A DNA stretch of 64,000 nucleotides from Solitalea canadensis DSM 3403 (GCF_000242635.2 NC_017770.1:1500669-1564668), one strand, 5' to 3'. Numbered from the stretch's first letter, positions 25,728 through 35,002 are shown. Numbers and translations are program-made. The notes: generated by a model from the sequence alone, not told the origin.

Positions 25728-26729
25728 ATGAAAACTATACTGAAACACTTATTTGAAGGACAAACGTTTTCAAAAGAAGAATCAAAACAGGTGCTTGTTG
25801 ATTTGGCTTTAGGAAAATACAATACTTCGCAAATGGCCGCATTTATGACTGCTTATTGTATGCGAAGCATTACGGTAGACGAGTTAGAAGGTTTCCGCGA
25901 CGGGATGCTTGAATTATGTTTGCAGGTATCGCTTCCATCTGATCAATTGATCGACTTGTGTGGTACAGGTGGCGATGGCAAAGACACTTTTAATATTTCT
26001 ACTTTATCGTCGTTTGTTGTTGCCGGAGCGGGATATAAAGTATCCAAACACGGTAACTACGGGGTGTCATCAACCTGTGGTTCATCTAACGTAATGGAAT
26101 ACTTGGGATATCGTTTTGTAAATGACCAGGATAGTTTAAATCGTTCCTTAGACGAAGCCAATATTTGTTTTCTTCATGCTCCATTATTCCATCCAGCAAT
26201 GAAAACCGTTGCCCCAATCCGTAAAGAATTAGGTGTAAAAACGTTCTTTAATATGTTAGGGCCAATGGTAAATCCGGCTAAACCTAAGTTTCAATCGGTG
26301 GGTGTTTTTAGTCTTGAATTAGCACGTTTATATGCATATCTCTATCAGAAAACCGATAAACATTATATGATCATCCATACGCTATCTGGCTACGATGAGA
26401 TTTCTTTAACAGATCCATTTAAGGTATTTTCCAATAATGGAGAAGCATTGTATAATCCTGAAGTTTTTGGTGGAACATTAAATGCCCAAGATTTGACCGG
26501 AGGTGAAACCATTGCTGAATCGGCAACAATATTTATGAACGTTCTGAATACTGAATGTACACTGGCTCAACAAAAAGCAGTTTTAGCAAATTCTGCAATG
26601 TCGATTAAATGCCTTGAAGAAGGTAAAACACTTGAAGAGTGTTATGCAATTGCAGAAGATTCATTGCTTGGAAAAAAAGCCCTGGACAGTTTTAAAAAAT
26701 TACTGAATAGTCAACCTGTAACGGCTTAA
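25728..26729 (+). CDS. trpD: Anthranilate phosphoribosyltransferase
   Basis: A 333-aa TrpD, which joins anthranilate to PRPP to give phosphoribosylanthranilate. The glycine-rich PRPP site LCGTGGDGKDTFNIST (about 79-94) and KHGNYGVSSTCGSSNVMEYLG (about 104-124) are intact, as is RKELGVKTFFNMLGPMVNPA. It is the first structural gene behind the attenuator. No trpE or trpG precedes it, so anthranilate synthase must be encoded elsewhere. trpF follows immediately. Confidence 0.97.
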   Translation: MKTILKHLFEGQTFSKEESKQVLVDLALGKYNTSQMAAFMTAYCMRSITVDELEGFRDGMLELCLQVSLPSDQLIDLCGTGGDGKDTFNISTLSSFVVAGAGYKVSKHGNYGVSSTCGSSNVMEYLGYRFVNDQDSLNRSLDEANICFLHAPLFHPAMKTVAPIRKELGVKTFFNMLGPMVNPAKPKFQSVGVFSLELARLYAYLYQKTDKHYMIIHTLSGYDEISLTDPFKVFSNNGEALYNPEVFGGTLNAQDLTGGETIAESATIFMNVLNTECTLAQQKAVLANSAMSIKCLEEGKTLEECYAIAEDSLLGKKALDSFKKLLNSQPVTA

Positions 26730-27356
26730 ATGATGAAAATAAAAATATGCGGCATGAAACACCGTGATAATATTATTGAAGTAGCTACACTGCAGCCGGA
26801 TTATTTGGGCTTTATATTTCATCCCGGCTCTCCACGCTTTGTGGATGATCTTTCCGTATTAAAAGCTGTTCCAGCTTCTATAAAGAAGGTGGCCGTATTT
26901 GTAAATGAAAGCCTCGAAAAGGTAATGGATTTGGTGGCTCAATATGATTTTGATGCTGTACAACTTCACGGATCTGAAAAACCGGATTATTGCTCGCAAT
27001 TAAAATCGCCAACAGTGGAAGTTATTAAAGCTTTTGGAGTGGATGAATCATTTGACTTTAATCAGTTAAAAAGATATAAAGATGCATGTGATGCATTCTT
27101 GTTCGATACAAAATCAGCTCAATATGGTGGTACGGGGCTGGCTTTTAATTGGCAATTATTAAAACAATATGACCAGTCAAAGCCGTATTTTTTAAGTGGT
27201 GGCTTAGGAATTGAAAATAGTAACGATATAGCATCATTTAACAGTTCCGGTGGAAATATCGGCACGCTAGATTTTAATAGCAAGTTAGAGGTATCTCCCG
27301 GACTAAAGGATGTGGAGAAAGTAAGAGAAGTAATTAATAAAATGAGAAATCTATAA
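26730..27356 (+). CDS. trpF: Phosphoribosylanthranilate isomerase
   Basis: A 208-aa TIM-barrel isomerase converting phosphoribosylanthranilate to CdRP. The N-terminal KICGMKHRDNI carries the catalytic Cys. LGFIFHPGSPRFV, VQLHGSEKPDYC, FLFDTKSAQYGGTGLAFNW (catalytic Asp) and FLSGGLG are family signatures. The ATG follows the trpD stop codon directly, so the genes are co-transcribed. trpC, usually between trpD and trpF, is absent here; this protein is not a TrpC-TrpF fusion. Confidence 0.96.
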   Translation: MMKIKICGMKHRDNIIEVATLQPDYLGFIFHPGSPRFVDDLSVLKAVPASIKKVAVFVNESLEKVMDLVAQYDFDAVQLHGSEKPDYCSQLKSPTVEVIKAFGVDESFDFNQLKRYKDACDAFLFDTKSAQYGGTGLAFNWQLLKQYDQSKPYFLSGGLGIENSNDIASFNSSGGNIGTLDFNSKLEVSPGLKDVEKVREVINKMRNL

Positions 27357-27398
27357 TTGTTAAATCTAATGCAGGTTTACAATTAAACATATAAAAAC

Positions 27399-28595
27399 AT
27401 GGGAAATACCAAGATCAATTATTACGTCGACGAACGCGGTTATTACGGTGAATTTGGAGGGGCTTATATTCCGGAAATGTTATACCCTAACGTTGAAGAA
27501 TTACGTCAAAACTACCTAAACATCATCAATGATCCGGATTTTCAAAAAGAATTTAAGGAACTGCTAACTGATTATGTTGGACGCGAAACGCCATTGTTCT
27601 TTGCTAAACGTTTATCAGATCGTTACGGGGCTAATGTTTATTTAAAACGTGAAGACCTTAATCATACGGGTGCTCATAAAGTAAACAATACAATCGGTCA
27701 GATCTTGTTGGCTGAGCGTCTTGGAAAGAAACGTATTATCGCAGAAACTGGTGCAGGCCAGCACGGAGTAGCAACAGCAACTGTTTGTGCCTTACGAGGT
27801 CTGGAATGCGTTGTTTACATGGGAGAGATCGATATAAAACGCCAGGCGCCAAATGTGGCTCGTATGAAAATGCTAGGCGCAACTGTAAAGCCAGCAACTT
27901 CAGGAAGTAAAACGCTAAAAGACGCTACCAATGAGGCTATGCGTGATTGGATCAATAATCCGGTGGATACTCATTATATTATTGGTTCGGTGGTAGGGCC
28001 TCATCCTTATCCGGATATGGTTGCCCGTTTTCAATCGGTAATAAGCGCTGAGGTAAAAAGTCAGTTAAAAGCAAAGATCGGTACAGAATTGCCAGATTAT
28101 GTATTGGCGTGTGTGGGTGGTGGAAGTAATGCCATGGGTGCATTTTATCATTTTTTGAATGATGAATCAGTAAAATTAATTGCTGCCGAAGCCGCAGGAC
28201 ATGGTGTAGATTCCGGAAAGTCTGCTGCAACTACAATTTTAGGGAAAGAAGGTGTGCTTCATGGAAGTCGTTCATTATTGATGCAAACTGAAGACGGTCA
28301 GGTGGTGGAACCTCACTCTATTTCAGCCGGTTTGGATTACCCAGGAATTGGTCCTCAGCACGCTCATTTATTTAAAACTGGCAGAGGAACTTATGTCGCA
28401 GTTACCGATGATGAAGCTATGCAAGCGGGCAAACTGCTAGCTCAGTTGGAAGGAATAATTCCGGCTATAGAATCATCTCATGCATTAGCTTATCTTGAAA
28501 AAATGAACTTCAAAGGAGGCGAAAATGTAGTAGTTTGTTTATCGGGCCGCGGCGACAAAGATTTACAAACCTATATGGATTATTTTGGATTTTAA
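27399..28595 (+). CDS. trpB: Tryptophan synthase beta chain
   Basis: A 398-aa PLP enzyme joining indole and serine. It shows [13 protein letters not shown] near the N-terminus, [20 protein letters not shown] with the PLP Lys (about 91), [14 protein letters not shown], the phosphate-binding [10 protein letters not shown], and the C-terminal [10 protein letters not shown]. Length is normal. It starts 42 bp after trpF. Word array R4, not a simple spacer, separates it from trpA. Confidence 0.98.
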   Translation: MGNTKINYYVDERGYYGEFGGAYIPEMLYPNVEELRQNYLNIINDPDFQKEFKELLTDYVGRETPLFFAKRLSDRYGANVYLKREDLNHTGAHKVNNTIGQILLAERLGKKRIIAETGAGQHGVATATVCALRGLECVVYMGEIDIKRQAPNVARMKMLGATVKPATSGSKTLKDATNEAMRDWINNPVDTHYIIGSVVGPHPYPDMVARFQSVISAEVKSQLKAKIGTELPDYVLACVGGGSNAMGAFYHFLNDESVKLIAAEAAGHGVDSGKSAATTILGKEGVLHGSRSLLMQTEDGQVVEPHSISAGLDYPGIGPQHAHLFKTGRGTYVAVTDDEAMQAGKLLAQLEGIIPAIESSHALAYLEKMNFKGGENVVVCLSGRGDKDLQTYMDYFGF

Positions 28596-28605
28596 GGGAT
28601 GGAGT

Positions 28606-28772
28606 GTTATAGGTTACGTGTTGCGGGTTTCGGGTTACGAGTTGATAACAAAATAGGAATTAATTGTTAATTAACATATTGTAAATCAATTAATTATCGG
28701 TTTTATATTCAATATTTAACTCGGAACTCGCAACTCGCAACCCGTAACTCGCAATCCGCAACCCTCAACCCA
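28606..28772. repeat. Quasi-palindromic word array R4 (CGGGTTACGAGTT words) between trpB and trpA
   Basis: The left arm (28606-28650) repeats GGTTACG, TTGCGGG and GGGTTACGAG. The right arm (about 28717-28770) repeats CTCGCAACCCGTAACTCGC and similar inverted words. The middle is A+T-rich. It sits inside the trp operon, where a hairpin could modulate read-through to trpA or stabilise the mRNA. Confidence 0.88.
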
Positions 28773-28789
28773 TAATTAAATTAAAAAAC

Positions 28790-29563
28790 ATGAACAATCG
28801 ACTGATCGAACTATTCAAACATAAAAATAAAGACCTGCTTTCTGTTTATTTTACAGCAGGTTATCCGCAGTTAAATGATACGCTCACCATTGCTAAAGCG
28901 CTTGAAAAAGCTGGAGCTGATTTTTTGGAGATTGGGTTTCCTTATTCGGATCCGGTAGCTGACGGTCCAACTATTCAGAACAGCAGCCAAAAGGCATTAG
29001 AAAATGGAATGACATTGAAGGTATTGTTCCAACAACTGGAGAATCTACGTAAGGAAATTTCAATACCTATTATTTTAATGGGTTATGTAAATCCTGTTAT
29101 TCAGTATGGTGTTGGACGTTTTTGTGAAGACGCTGCCAAAGTAGGAGTGGATGGAGTTATTGTCCCGGATTTGCCAATGTATGAGTATGAAGAACTGTAC
29201 AGAAATACATTTGAACAAAATAATTTAAGTAATATCTTCCTGATAACCCCACAAAGCTCAGATGAGCGTATTCGTAAAATTGATGAATTAAGCACCGGAT
29301 TTATTTACGCCCTATCGTCTTCATCTACAACAGGTAATAAATTACAAGTTGATGGTTCGCAAATAGATGCGTATTTTGATCGTCTTAAAGGACTTCAGCT
29401 TAAAAATCCTTTAATGATTGGCTTTGGGATTAATGACCGTAAAAGCTTTGAAAAAGCCTGTACATCGGCTAACGGAGCAATTATTGGTAGCGCTTTCGTT
29501 AAAATTTTGGACAACGGGTTCAACGAGCAACAAATCAGTGATTTTGTAAAGGCAATCAAGTAG
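28790..29563 (+). CDS. trpA: Tryptophan synthase alpha chain
   Basis: A 257-aa TIM-barrel subunit that cleaves indole-3-glycerol phosphate and passes indole to TrpB. The catalytic Glu is in ADFLEIGFPYSDPVADGPTIQ (about 44-64). The second acid is in GVIVPDLPMYEYEE; FIYALSSSSTTG and the phosphate loop GFGIND and GAIIGSAFVK are all present. It is separated from trpB by 194 bp filled by array R4. nhaA follows 39 bp later and may receive read-through. Confidence 0.97.
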   Translation: MNNRLIELFKHKNKDLLSVYFTAGYPQLNDTLTIAKALEKAGADFLEIGFPYSDPVADGPTIQNSSQKALENGMTLKVLFQQLENLRKEISIPIILMGYVNPVIQYGVGRFCEDAAKVGVDGVIVPDLPMYEYEELYRNTFEQNNLSNIFLITPQSSDERIRKIDELSTGFIYALSSSSTTGNKLQVDGSQIDAYFDRLKGLQLKNPLMIGFGINDRKSFEKACTSANGAIIGSAFVKILDNGFNEQQISDFVKAIK

Positions 29564-29601
29564 CTGAAACAGTTATCAAAAATCTACGTTCAATAAAAAA
29601 T

Positions 29602-30825
29602 ATGACCTTATTACAGAGCACCATTAAAAAACGTTTATTTAATCCCTTTACCGCCTTTCTTAAAACAGAACAGGCATCAGGTATCATTCTTATCGTTTGT
29701 ACACTTGTTTCCATTATTGTGAGTAATACGCAATGGGGAGAAGCCTATATTCATTTTTGGCATGAGAAAATTGGTGTAGCCGGTTTTGGCGCTGAATTTA
29801 AATTGAGTGTAGAACATTGGATTAACGACGGTTTAATGGTTGTTTTCTTTTTGGTCGTTGGACTCGAAATAAAACGTGAACTCTTAACTGGAGAGTTGTC
29901 TTCTGTTAAAAAAGCGTCATTGCCATTAATAGCTGCCTTAGGTGGAATGGTGGTACCTGCCATTATCTATTTTGCTATTAATAAAGGAACTCCAACCGAA
30001 CACGGATGGGGGATTCCAATGGCTACAGATATTGCGTTTGCATTAGGAATACTATCCTTGTTAGGTAAACGAGTGCCGGTAAGCTTAAAGGTGTTCTTAA
30101 CAGCATTGGCCGTTGTTGATGATTTGGGGGCAATTTTAGTGATCGCAGTTGTTTATACGCAAACTGTGGTTTTACAAAGTTTATATATAGCATTAGGCAT
30201 ATTCGTTTTTCTATTGGTGTTAAATCGATTAAAGGTGGCTAATATTTTCATTTATTTGCTCGGAGGAGCATTCATGTGGTATTTTATGCTAAAGTCGGGG
30301 GTACATGCAACCATAGCAGGTGTTTTATTGGCAGCCGCTATCCCAATGAACTCTCCTTATTCCAATCATTCACCTGCCGAATTGCTTGAACATAGCCTGC
30401 ATCAGTTTTCTTCATTTGTTATTATGCCACTATTTGCATTGGCTAATACATGCATAGTCTTTAATACCAATGTTTTTTCTATTTATGGTACCGAGCTTGG
30501 CTTGGGTATTATCTTAGGTTTATTGTTAGGGAAACCGTTAGGCATTGCAGGGTTCTCATTTCTGGCTGTAAAAACTAAAATTGCGTCGTTACCTGCTAAT
30601 GCTGGTTTCAAAAAAGTTATTGGAATTGGATTTTTAGGAGGGATTGGGTTTACCATGTCTATATTTATTTCAATATTGGCCTTCAAGGAAATAGAAATAC
30701 AAACATTTTCTAAAATTGCTGTTTTAACCGGGTCAATGCTCTCGGGCTTGCTCGGCTACATTTTGATCTACATGGGAATAAATAAAAAGCAGGTGGATGT
30801 AGCAACAGAAGAATTAACAGAATAA
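29602..30825 (+). CDS. nhaA: Na+/H+ antiporter NhaA
   Basis: A 407-aa antiporter with about 12 membrane helices. It shows the NhaA signature VEHWINDGLMVVFFLVVGLEIKRELLTGEL and the double-Asp ion site in LAVVDDLGAILVIA, plus TDIAFALGILSLLG and GGIGFTMSIFISILAF. It expels Na+ in exchange for protons for pH and salt homeostasis. Its own strong terminator (30824-30863) overlaps the stop codon. Its placement 39 bp behind trpA is probably incidental. Confidence 0.96.
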   Translation: MTLLQSTIKKRLFNPFTAFLKTEQASGIILIVCTLVSIIVSNTQWGEAYIHFWHEKIGVAGFGAEFKLSVEHWINDGLMVVFFLVVGLEIKRELLTGELSSVKKASLPLIAALGGMVVPAIIYFAINKGTPTEHGWGIPMATDIAFALGILSLLGKRVPVSLKVFLTALAVVDDLGAILVIAVVYTQTVVLQSLYIALGIFVFLLVLNRLKVANIFIYLLGGAFMWYFMLKSGVHATIAGVLLAAAIPMNSPYSNHSPAELLEHSLHQFSSFVIMPLFALANTCIVFNTNVFSIYGTELGLGIILGLLLGKPLGIAGFSFLAVKTKIASLPANAGFKKVIGIGFLGGIGFTMSIFISILAFKEIEIQTFSKIAVLTGSMLSGLLGYILIYMGINKKQVDVATEELTE

Positions 30826-30863
30826 AAAGATCCCCGATAACCTAAATTATCGGGGATCTTTTT
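30824..30863. terminator. Bidirectional terminator nhaA / HPP
   Basis: A 17-bp perfect hairpin (AAAAAGATCCCCGATAA and its complement, loop CCTAAA) with A- and T-runs at its ends, between two convergent genes. Confidence 0.9.
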
Positions 30864-31374
30864 ATAACCAATATCTTGGATAGCGCCTTTTACTACTCAG
30901 ATTATTAAATATCAGTGCAATTGCTACTAAAGTAACAGATCCGACTAAAATAGGGCTGAATATAAAATTCCATTTGGCTCCGGTAAGAATAATTACCAAC
31001 GGATTGGCTCCTGCAGGAGGGTGAATGGTTCGGGTCATCTGCATAACTGCAATTGAAATGCTTACTCCCAAGGCTAGTGAATACCAAGTGTTCCCCATTA
31101 AATAAAAACAGCATAAACCTATAACAGCAGCAATTAAATGTCCTCCAATGATGTTTCTTGGTTGAGCCAATGGACTATCGGGAACGCCAAATGCCAATAC
31201 ACATGTTGCTCCGAATGGTGCAATAAGTAATGGAGTAGCAGTTGAATGTGATAATAAAGTGATTAATGAAATGGCGAGCAATCCACCTAAAAGTGAATAA
31301 ATAGCGTGTGAGACATGTGGTGCACTTGGGCTTCGTTCAGCTGTTTTAAATTTAGCAATATACTTTCTGGGCAT
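30862..31374 (-). CDS. HPP family membrane protein
   Basis: A 170-aa protein with about four to five membrane helices. The name-giving HPP motif is in RTIHPPAGANPLVIIL (about 115-130), preceded by LIAPFGATCVLAFGVPDSPLAQPRNIIGGHLIAAVIG, also typical of the family. Some HPP proteins of cyanobacteria and plants transport nitrite; the function in Bacteroidota is not established. It starts at ATG 31374 and ends inside the bidirectional terminator region. Confidence 0.88.
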   Translation of the reverse strand: MPRKYIAKFKTAERSPSAPHVSHAIYSLLGGLLAISLITLLSHSTATPLLIAPFGATCVLAFGVPDSPLAQPRNIIGGHLIAAVIGLCCFYLMGNTWYSLALGVSISIAVMQMTRTIHPPAGANPLVIILTGAKWNFIFSPILVGSVTLVAIALIFNNLSSKRRYPRYWL

Positions 31375-31479
31375 TAATTAATACGTTGAGTGCTTTTTAA
31401 TGTAAGAACTTGTTTTTTTGGCCTGCAAAAATATTTTATAAGTCCTTAACATCAAAGTTTTGTTTTTGTTTGAAATAAT

Positions 31480-32817
31480 TTAATATTTCAATTCTAACAC
31501 TTTATTAGCAATTGCTAAACCTCCGGATTTACCGATTTCACTATCAAACTGATAATGAATGCCTCCATAAACTCTGGATATTGCAGCCTCATCTGCCATA
31601 CTGTTAAAGCTTGTAAACGACCTGGGACTAAAGCCATCGTCTATTTTTTGATTATCGGTAAACGCATAACTTTCACCGAAATAATCTGCCAACAGTATGC
31701 TTGTTGCACTGGTAAACGACGCATTTTCAGAAAAATAGGAAGGAAAAGGAGGTGTACCAATTAAAGGCATCCAATTTGAATCTATATATCGCTGGATATA
31801 ACTAACGGGTCTGATCAGGTTATCCCTATATTTAACTTGCCAGCACAAGATTCCGGCGTCGTTTAATGCAATACCCACTTTAGCAAATAGTTGCGAAGCT
31901 TTATCTAAGCTTAAATTATTATCCTTTATCAATTGTGAAGTAATGGCGATCATATGTCCCGGAGGTGTAAATGTTCCGGTTCCGTCGGCCCAATATCTTG
32001 CAATAATGGTTTCTTCAGAAGTTAAGGTATTCCCCTTTTGATAAACCGCATCGGCACTTTGATAAAAAGCAGAACCCGAAGTTGCAGAGAATGCAGGTGC
32101 GGCGGCAATTTGACCAGCCACTTGTTTGTTGGCTTTGATCAAATAACGGTTTTTACCCCAATAGGGAAGCATAGCACTTTGAAACAATGGCGGAGTAGGA
32201 ATCCAAAGTCCGGCACCTTGCGGAGGGGTATAATTAATGGGGAAATTATTAAGATAAGCTCCTTGTCCGCCATCAGATGCACCCCATAAATAGATTGCAT
32301 TGGCCATCAGTTTTCCAAACTGAATCGAACGGTCAATTTCTTCCTGACTAAAATCGGTTGTAGATAACTCAAGCAGATTTTCTGTTTCCAGGGCATCAAT
32401 CATATCCAGGTGTTCCTGAGAAGCATTGCCAAAAAGACTTCTGATAACATCTGCCATGGCTGCATTGGCTGCAATGGCCCAGTTGTACCTGAGATTTTCT
32501 TCATGCGACGGAAGATAGGCTAGTCCATCAAGCTGACCACTTAGCGAAGTGCCATTCTCCATTCCTCGCACTACCGTTTCATGTAAAGTTATTCCGGTGT
32601 AAGCTATTGCTCGAGCAGCAATAGGAGGGGTAAAGCCTGGAGTTTCTTTCAATAATTTAAGTTCCATATTGTACCAGGATACAGGAACAAAAGACCCCCA
32701 TTGGGATGCATCAATCTTTACTGGTCCCGGATTTCCACCCTCATCTTTTTTACAAGATTGAACCACTAATAAAAAAATGAATACAAAAAAATAGACACGT
32801 AAACTTGTAAACTTCAT
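31480..32817 (-). CDS. Vanadium-haloperoxidase/PAP2-like lipoprotein with altered catalytic motif
   Basis: A 445-aa lipoprotein (signal peptide to VVQSC, Cys at about 22) with the fold pattern of Bacteroidota vanadium-dependent haloperoxidases. Domain 1 of the phosphate/vanadate site is KYRDNLIRPVSYI (about 328-340). Domain 3 is SRVYGGIHY with its His. Domain 2, normally PSGHxxF with the acid-base His, reads FSENASF (about 361-367): both Gly and His are replaced. The tertiary site may therefore bind vanadate or phosphate without normal catalysis. It stands alone on the minus strand. Confidence 0.82.
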   Translation of the reverse strand: MKFTSLRVYFFVFIFLLVVQSCKKDEGGNPGPVKIDASQWGSFVPVSWYNMELKLLKETPGFTPPIAARAIAYTGITLHETVVRGMENGTSLSGQLDGLAYLPSHEENLRYNWAIAANAAMADVIRSLFGNASQEHLDMIDALETENLLELSTTDFSQEEIDRSIQFGKLMANAIYLWGASDGGQGAYLNNFPINYTPPQGAGLWIPTPPLFQSAMLPYWGKNRYLIKANKQVAGQIAAAPAFSATSGSAFYQSADAVYQKGNTLTSEETIIARYWADGTGTFTPPGHMIAITSQLIKDNNLSLDKASQLFAKVGIALNDAGILCWQVKYRDNLIRPVSYIQRYIDSNWMPLIGTPPFPSYFSENASFTSATSILLADYFGESYAFTDNQKIDDGFSPRSFTSFNSMADEAAISRVYGGIHYQFDSEIGKSGGLAIANKVLELKY

Positions 32818-32943
32818 ATGAGCGTAATAGGTTATTAAATAAATATAAGCTTTCTGAGCGATAGATACTACCCCAAAATGATAGATTTTCGCAACTTATT
32901 TTTTAAAAATACCTATTACAAATATGTGATGCTGAAGGTATTA

Positions 32944-33510
32944 TTATTGAGCAATACCTATTTGTTTTAATAATGTTTGATTGTCCCAGAATAATGATTC
33001 TTCTATCATTTTGCCATCTTTCCAATGGCCAATTGTGCACATTGCCAGTTTAAAGGATTTGCCGGTTGGAGGAATTGTCTTACCATTTCCTATTGGCATT
33101 GGCTGTGAAAAAGTACCGGTAATATATCCGGTTACGCACGTCCAATCGCCTGAGCCAAATTTTATCGGATGTTCTGTAATCTTCGTATCGGGAGCAAATA
33201 CAAACATCGGCTTTAAAGCTGTAATATGGGTTGCAATGTCCTTGGTTTGACTTCCGTCGGGGTAAGTTACCAGGATATTATTGTCATGGCTGATATTCAA
33301 CAAGTCCCACTTTTGGTTGCTATAAACATCAAAATCCAATGAATCGAAACGGGTGAGATACAGTTGTGTCTTTTCCTTATCCTCTTTGTACATGGTCAGT
33401 TCTTTTTCCAAAGAATCTACCTTAGCTTGTAAATTAGCTTGACCACCTGGTGATTTTGAACAAGCATAAATAGCCATCGTTACCAGGAATAATGAAACGA
33501 ACGTTTTCAT
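32944..33510 (-). CDS. SnoaL-like/NTF2-fold lipoprotein
   Basis: A 188-aa lipoprotein (MKTFVSLFLVTMAIYAC, Cys at 17). A short heptad-like helix (LQAKVDSLEKELTMYKEDKE) comes first, then a SnoaL/ester-cyclase-like domain: LLNISHDNNILVTYPDGSQTKD, GDWTCVTGYITGTFSQPM, FKLAMCTIGHWKDGKMIEESLFWDNQTLLKQIGI. These domains bind small hydrophobic ligands; the role is unknown. AAGGAGG at 33515-33521 lies 4 bp before the ATG, a true Shine-Dalgarno sequence and unusual for this window. Confidence 0.78.
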   Translation of the reverse strand: MKTFVSLFLVTMAIYACSKSPGGQANLQAKVDSLEKELTMYKEDKEKTQLYLTRFDSLDFDVYSNQKWDLLNISHDNNILVTYPDGSQTKDIATHITALKPMFVFAPDTKITEHPIKFGSGDWTCVTGYITGTFSQPMPIGNGKTIPPTGKSFKLAMCTIGHWKDGKMIEESLFWDNQTLLKQIGIAQ

Positions 33511-33514
33511 AATG

Positions 33515-33521
33515 CCTCCTT
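33515..33521 (-). promoter_or_regulatory. Shine-Dalgarno sequence AAGGAGG (unusual here)
   Basis: The minus strand reads AAGGAGG followed by four bases and the ATG of the SnoaL-like gene. I noticed no comparable sequence before the other genes whose starts I examined. Confidence 0.6.
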
Positions 33522-33594
33522 TTTATAAAAGTTATGATCGTTATTTGGGTAAGAAAAGCAGAAGATAACTAAAGTTAACAAAAAAAACGGAAGG

Positions 33595-34209
33595 TTAAAT
33601 GGATAAAATTCCCTTACCCTGACGAACAATCTCCATCTCTCCGTCAGTGCAATCTACTACTGTTGAGGCTTCATTGCCTCCATATCCTCCATCGATAACG
33701 ATATCAACTAAATCCTGGTATTTCTCATAAATAAGCTCTGGATCTGTTGAATATTCCAAAATTTCGTCGTCATCATGAATTGAAGTTGAAACAATCGGGT
33801 TTCCAAGCTGATTGACGATTTCACGAGCTATGTTGTTATCCGGAACGCGAATACCAACCGTTTTCTTTTTACTATTTAAAAGTTTAGGGACCTGGCCGCT
33901 GGCATTGAATATAAAAGTAAAAGGTCCCGGCAAATGGCTTTTTAGTACTCTGAACAGCGTTGTGTCAACCGGTTTGGTGTAATTACTCAAATGACTGAGA
34001 TCATAACAGATAAAGGATAAATTAGCTTTTTCAGGCTTTAGTCCCCTTATCTGGCAAACTCGTTCAATCGCTTTTTGATTTGTAATATCACAGCCCAGCC
34101 CATATACAGTATCTGTAGGGTAAATAATAACACCGCCTTTTTTTAAGCATTCAACTACTTGTTCAATTGCTCTGGGATTTGGATTTTCAGGATAGATTTT
34201 TAATAACAT
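33595..34209 (-). CDS. Sua5/YciO/YrdC-family L-threonylcarbamoyladenylate synthase
   Basis: A 204-aa YrdC-domain protein. It shows KGGVIIYPTDTVYGLGCDITNQKAIERVCQIRGL (about 29-62), KSHLPGPFTFIF, KTVGIRVPDN and NPIVSTSIH. These form the RNA/ATP-binding pocket that makes threonylcarbamoyl-AMP for the t6A37 modification of tRNA. The C-terminal Sua5 domain is missing, as in YrdC/TsaC and YciO proteins. YciO paralogues look alike, so assignment to the t6A pathway itself is probable, not certain. It lies 63 bp downstream of the GNAT gene on the same strand. Confidence 0.88.
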   Translation of the reverse strand: MLLKIYPENPNPRAIEQVVECLKKGGVIIYPTDTVYGLGCDITNQKAIERVCQIRGLKPEKANLSFICYDLSHLSNYTKPVDTTLFRVLKSHLPGPFTFIFNASGQVPKLLNSKKKTVGIRVPDNNIAREIVNQLGNPIVSTSIHDDDEILEYSTDPELIYEKYQDLVDIVIDGGYGGNEASTVVDCTDGEMEIVRQGKGILSI

Positions 34210-34272
34210 GTTATAAACGGAGTAATTCTAGCTTAAAATGAAGCCGCTAATGAAAAAGCTAAAATTAACCAT

Positions 34273-34782
34273 TTACTTTAGTTTTACATATTGAACTGTT
34301 GGTCCAATATCATATTCCATTTCTTTCTCGAAAGATAATCCTGCTTTTTCAAGTACTCTGATCGATGCATGATTGTCAACATGGGCGCGACCCACAATTC
34401 GATCCATATTAAGGTGGTTGAAACCATAACTAAGTGTAGCTTTACTTGCTTCAGTAGCCATGCCTTGACCCCAATATTTTCTTAAAAAGCGGTATCCTAA
34501 ATCAATATCCATGTATTCCGGAATGTACTTTAACCCGCACCAACCAAGGTACTCATTGGTATCTTTTAATAAGACAGTCCAGCGTCCGTAGCCACGGTCC
34601 TGGTATTGGGTATAATTTGTAATAAATGATCGGGCTTCATCGATTGAATTAAAAGGAGCGTCGCCGGTAAATTTTAAAACTTCCGGAGCTAGATTCAACT
34701 CAAACATTCCTCGAGCGTCTTCAGGTGTAAATTCTCTGAATAATAAACGATCGGATTCAAAAAGGATTGGAGCGTTGTTCAT
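34273..34782 (-). CDS. GNAT N-acetyltransferase (RimJ/RimL type)
   Basis: A 169-aa acetyltransferase. The N-terminal ESDRLLFREFTPEDARGMFELN, the central YLGWCGLKYIPEYMDIDLGYRFLRKYWGQGMATEAS (acetyl-CoA-binding RxxxGQGxAxEA, about 98-117) and HVDNHASIRVLEKAGLSFEKEM match the Acetyltransf_3 group. Relatives acetylate ribosomal proteins or small amines; the substrate here is unknown. It is divergent from the EcsC gene and probably co-transcribed with the Sua5/YrdC-like gene. Confidence 0.9.
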   Translation of the reverse strand: MNNAPILFESDRLLFREFTPEDARGMFELNLAPEVLKFTGDAPFNSIDEARSFITNYTQYQDRGYGRWTVLLKDTNEYLGWCGLKYIPEYMDIDLGYRFLRKYWGQGMATEASKATLSYGFNHLNMDRIVGRAHVDNHASIRVLEKAGLSFEKEMEYDIGPTVQYVKLK

Positions 34783-35002
34783 GACGAAATTATTTTATGT
34801 TGTTGTTAAATTACAAAAAATAACAAATCTTACAAGTTAATTCGGAATAAAAGATTGATTTTATGCAAGTATTTGAAATATATAATTGAATAAAGTAAAA
34901 ATAGTTAATTTAAATTTTGTGTATATTGAGTGAGATAGGTTTGGGTCAATAAGAATCTCAATAGGTGATTGTGCCCTTCTGCTTTTTCGTTATTTTTCCA
35001 TT

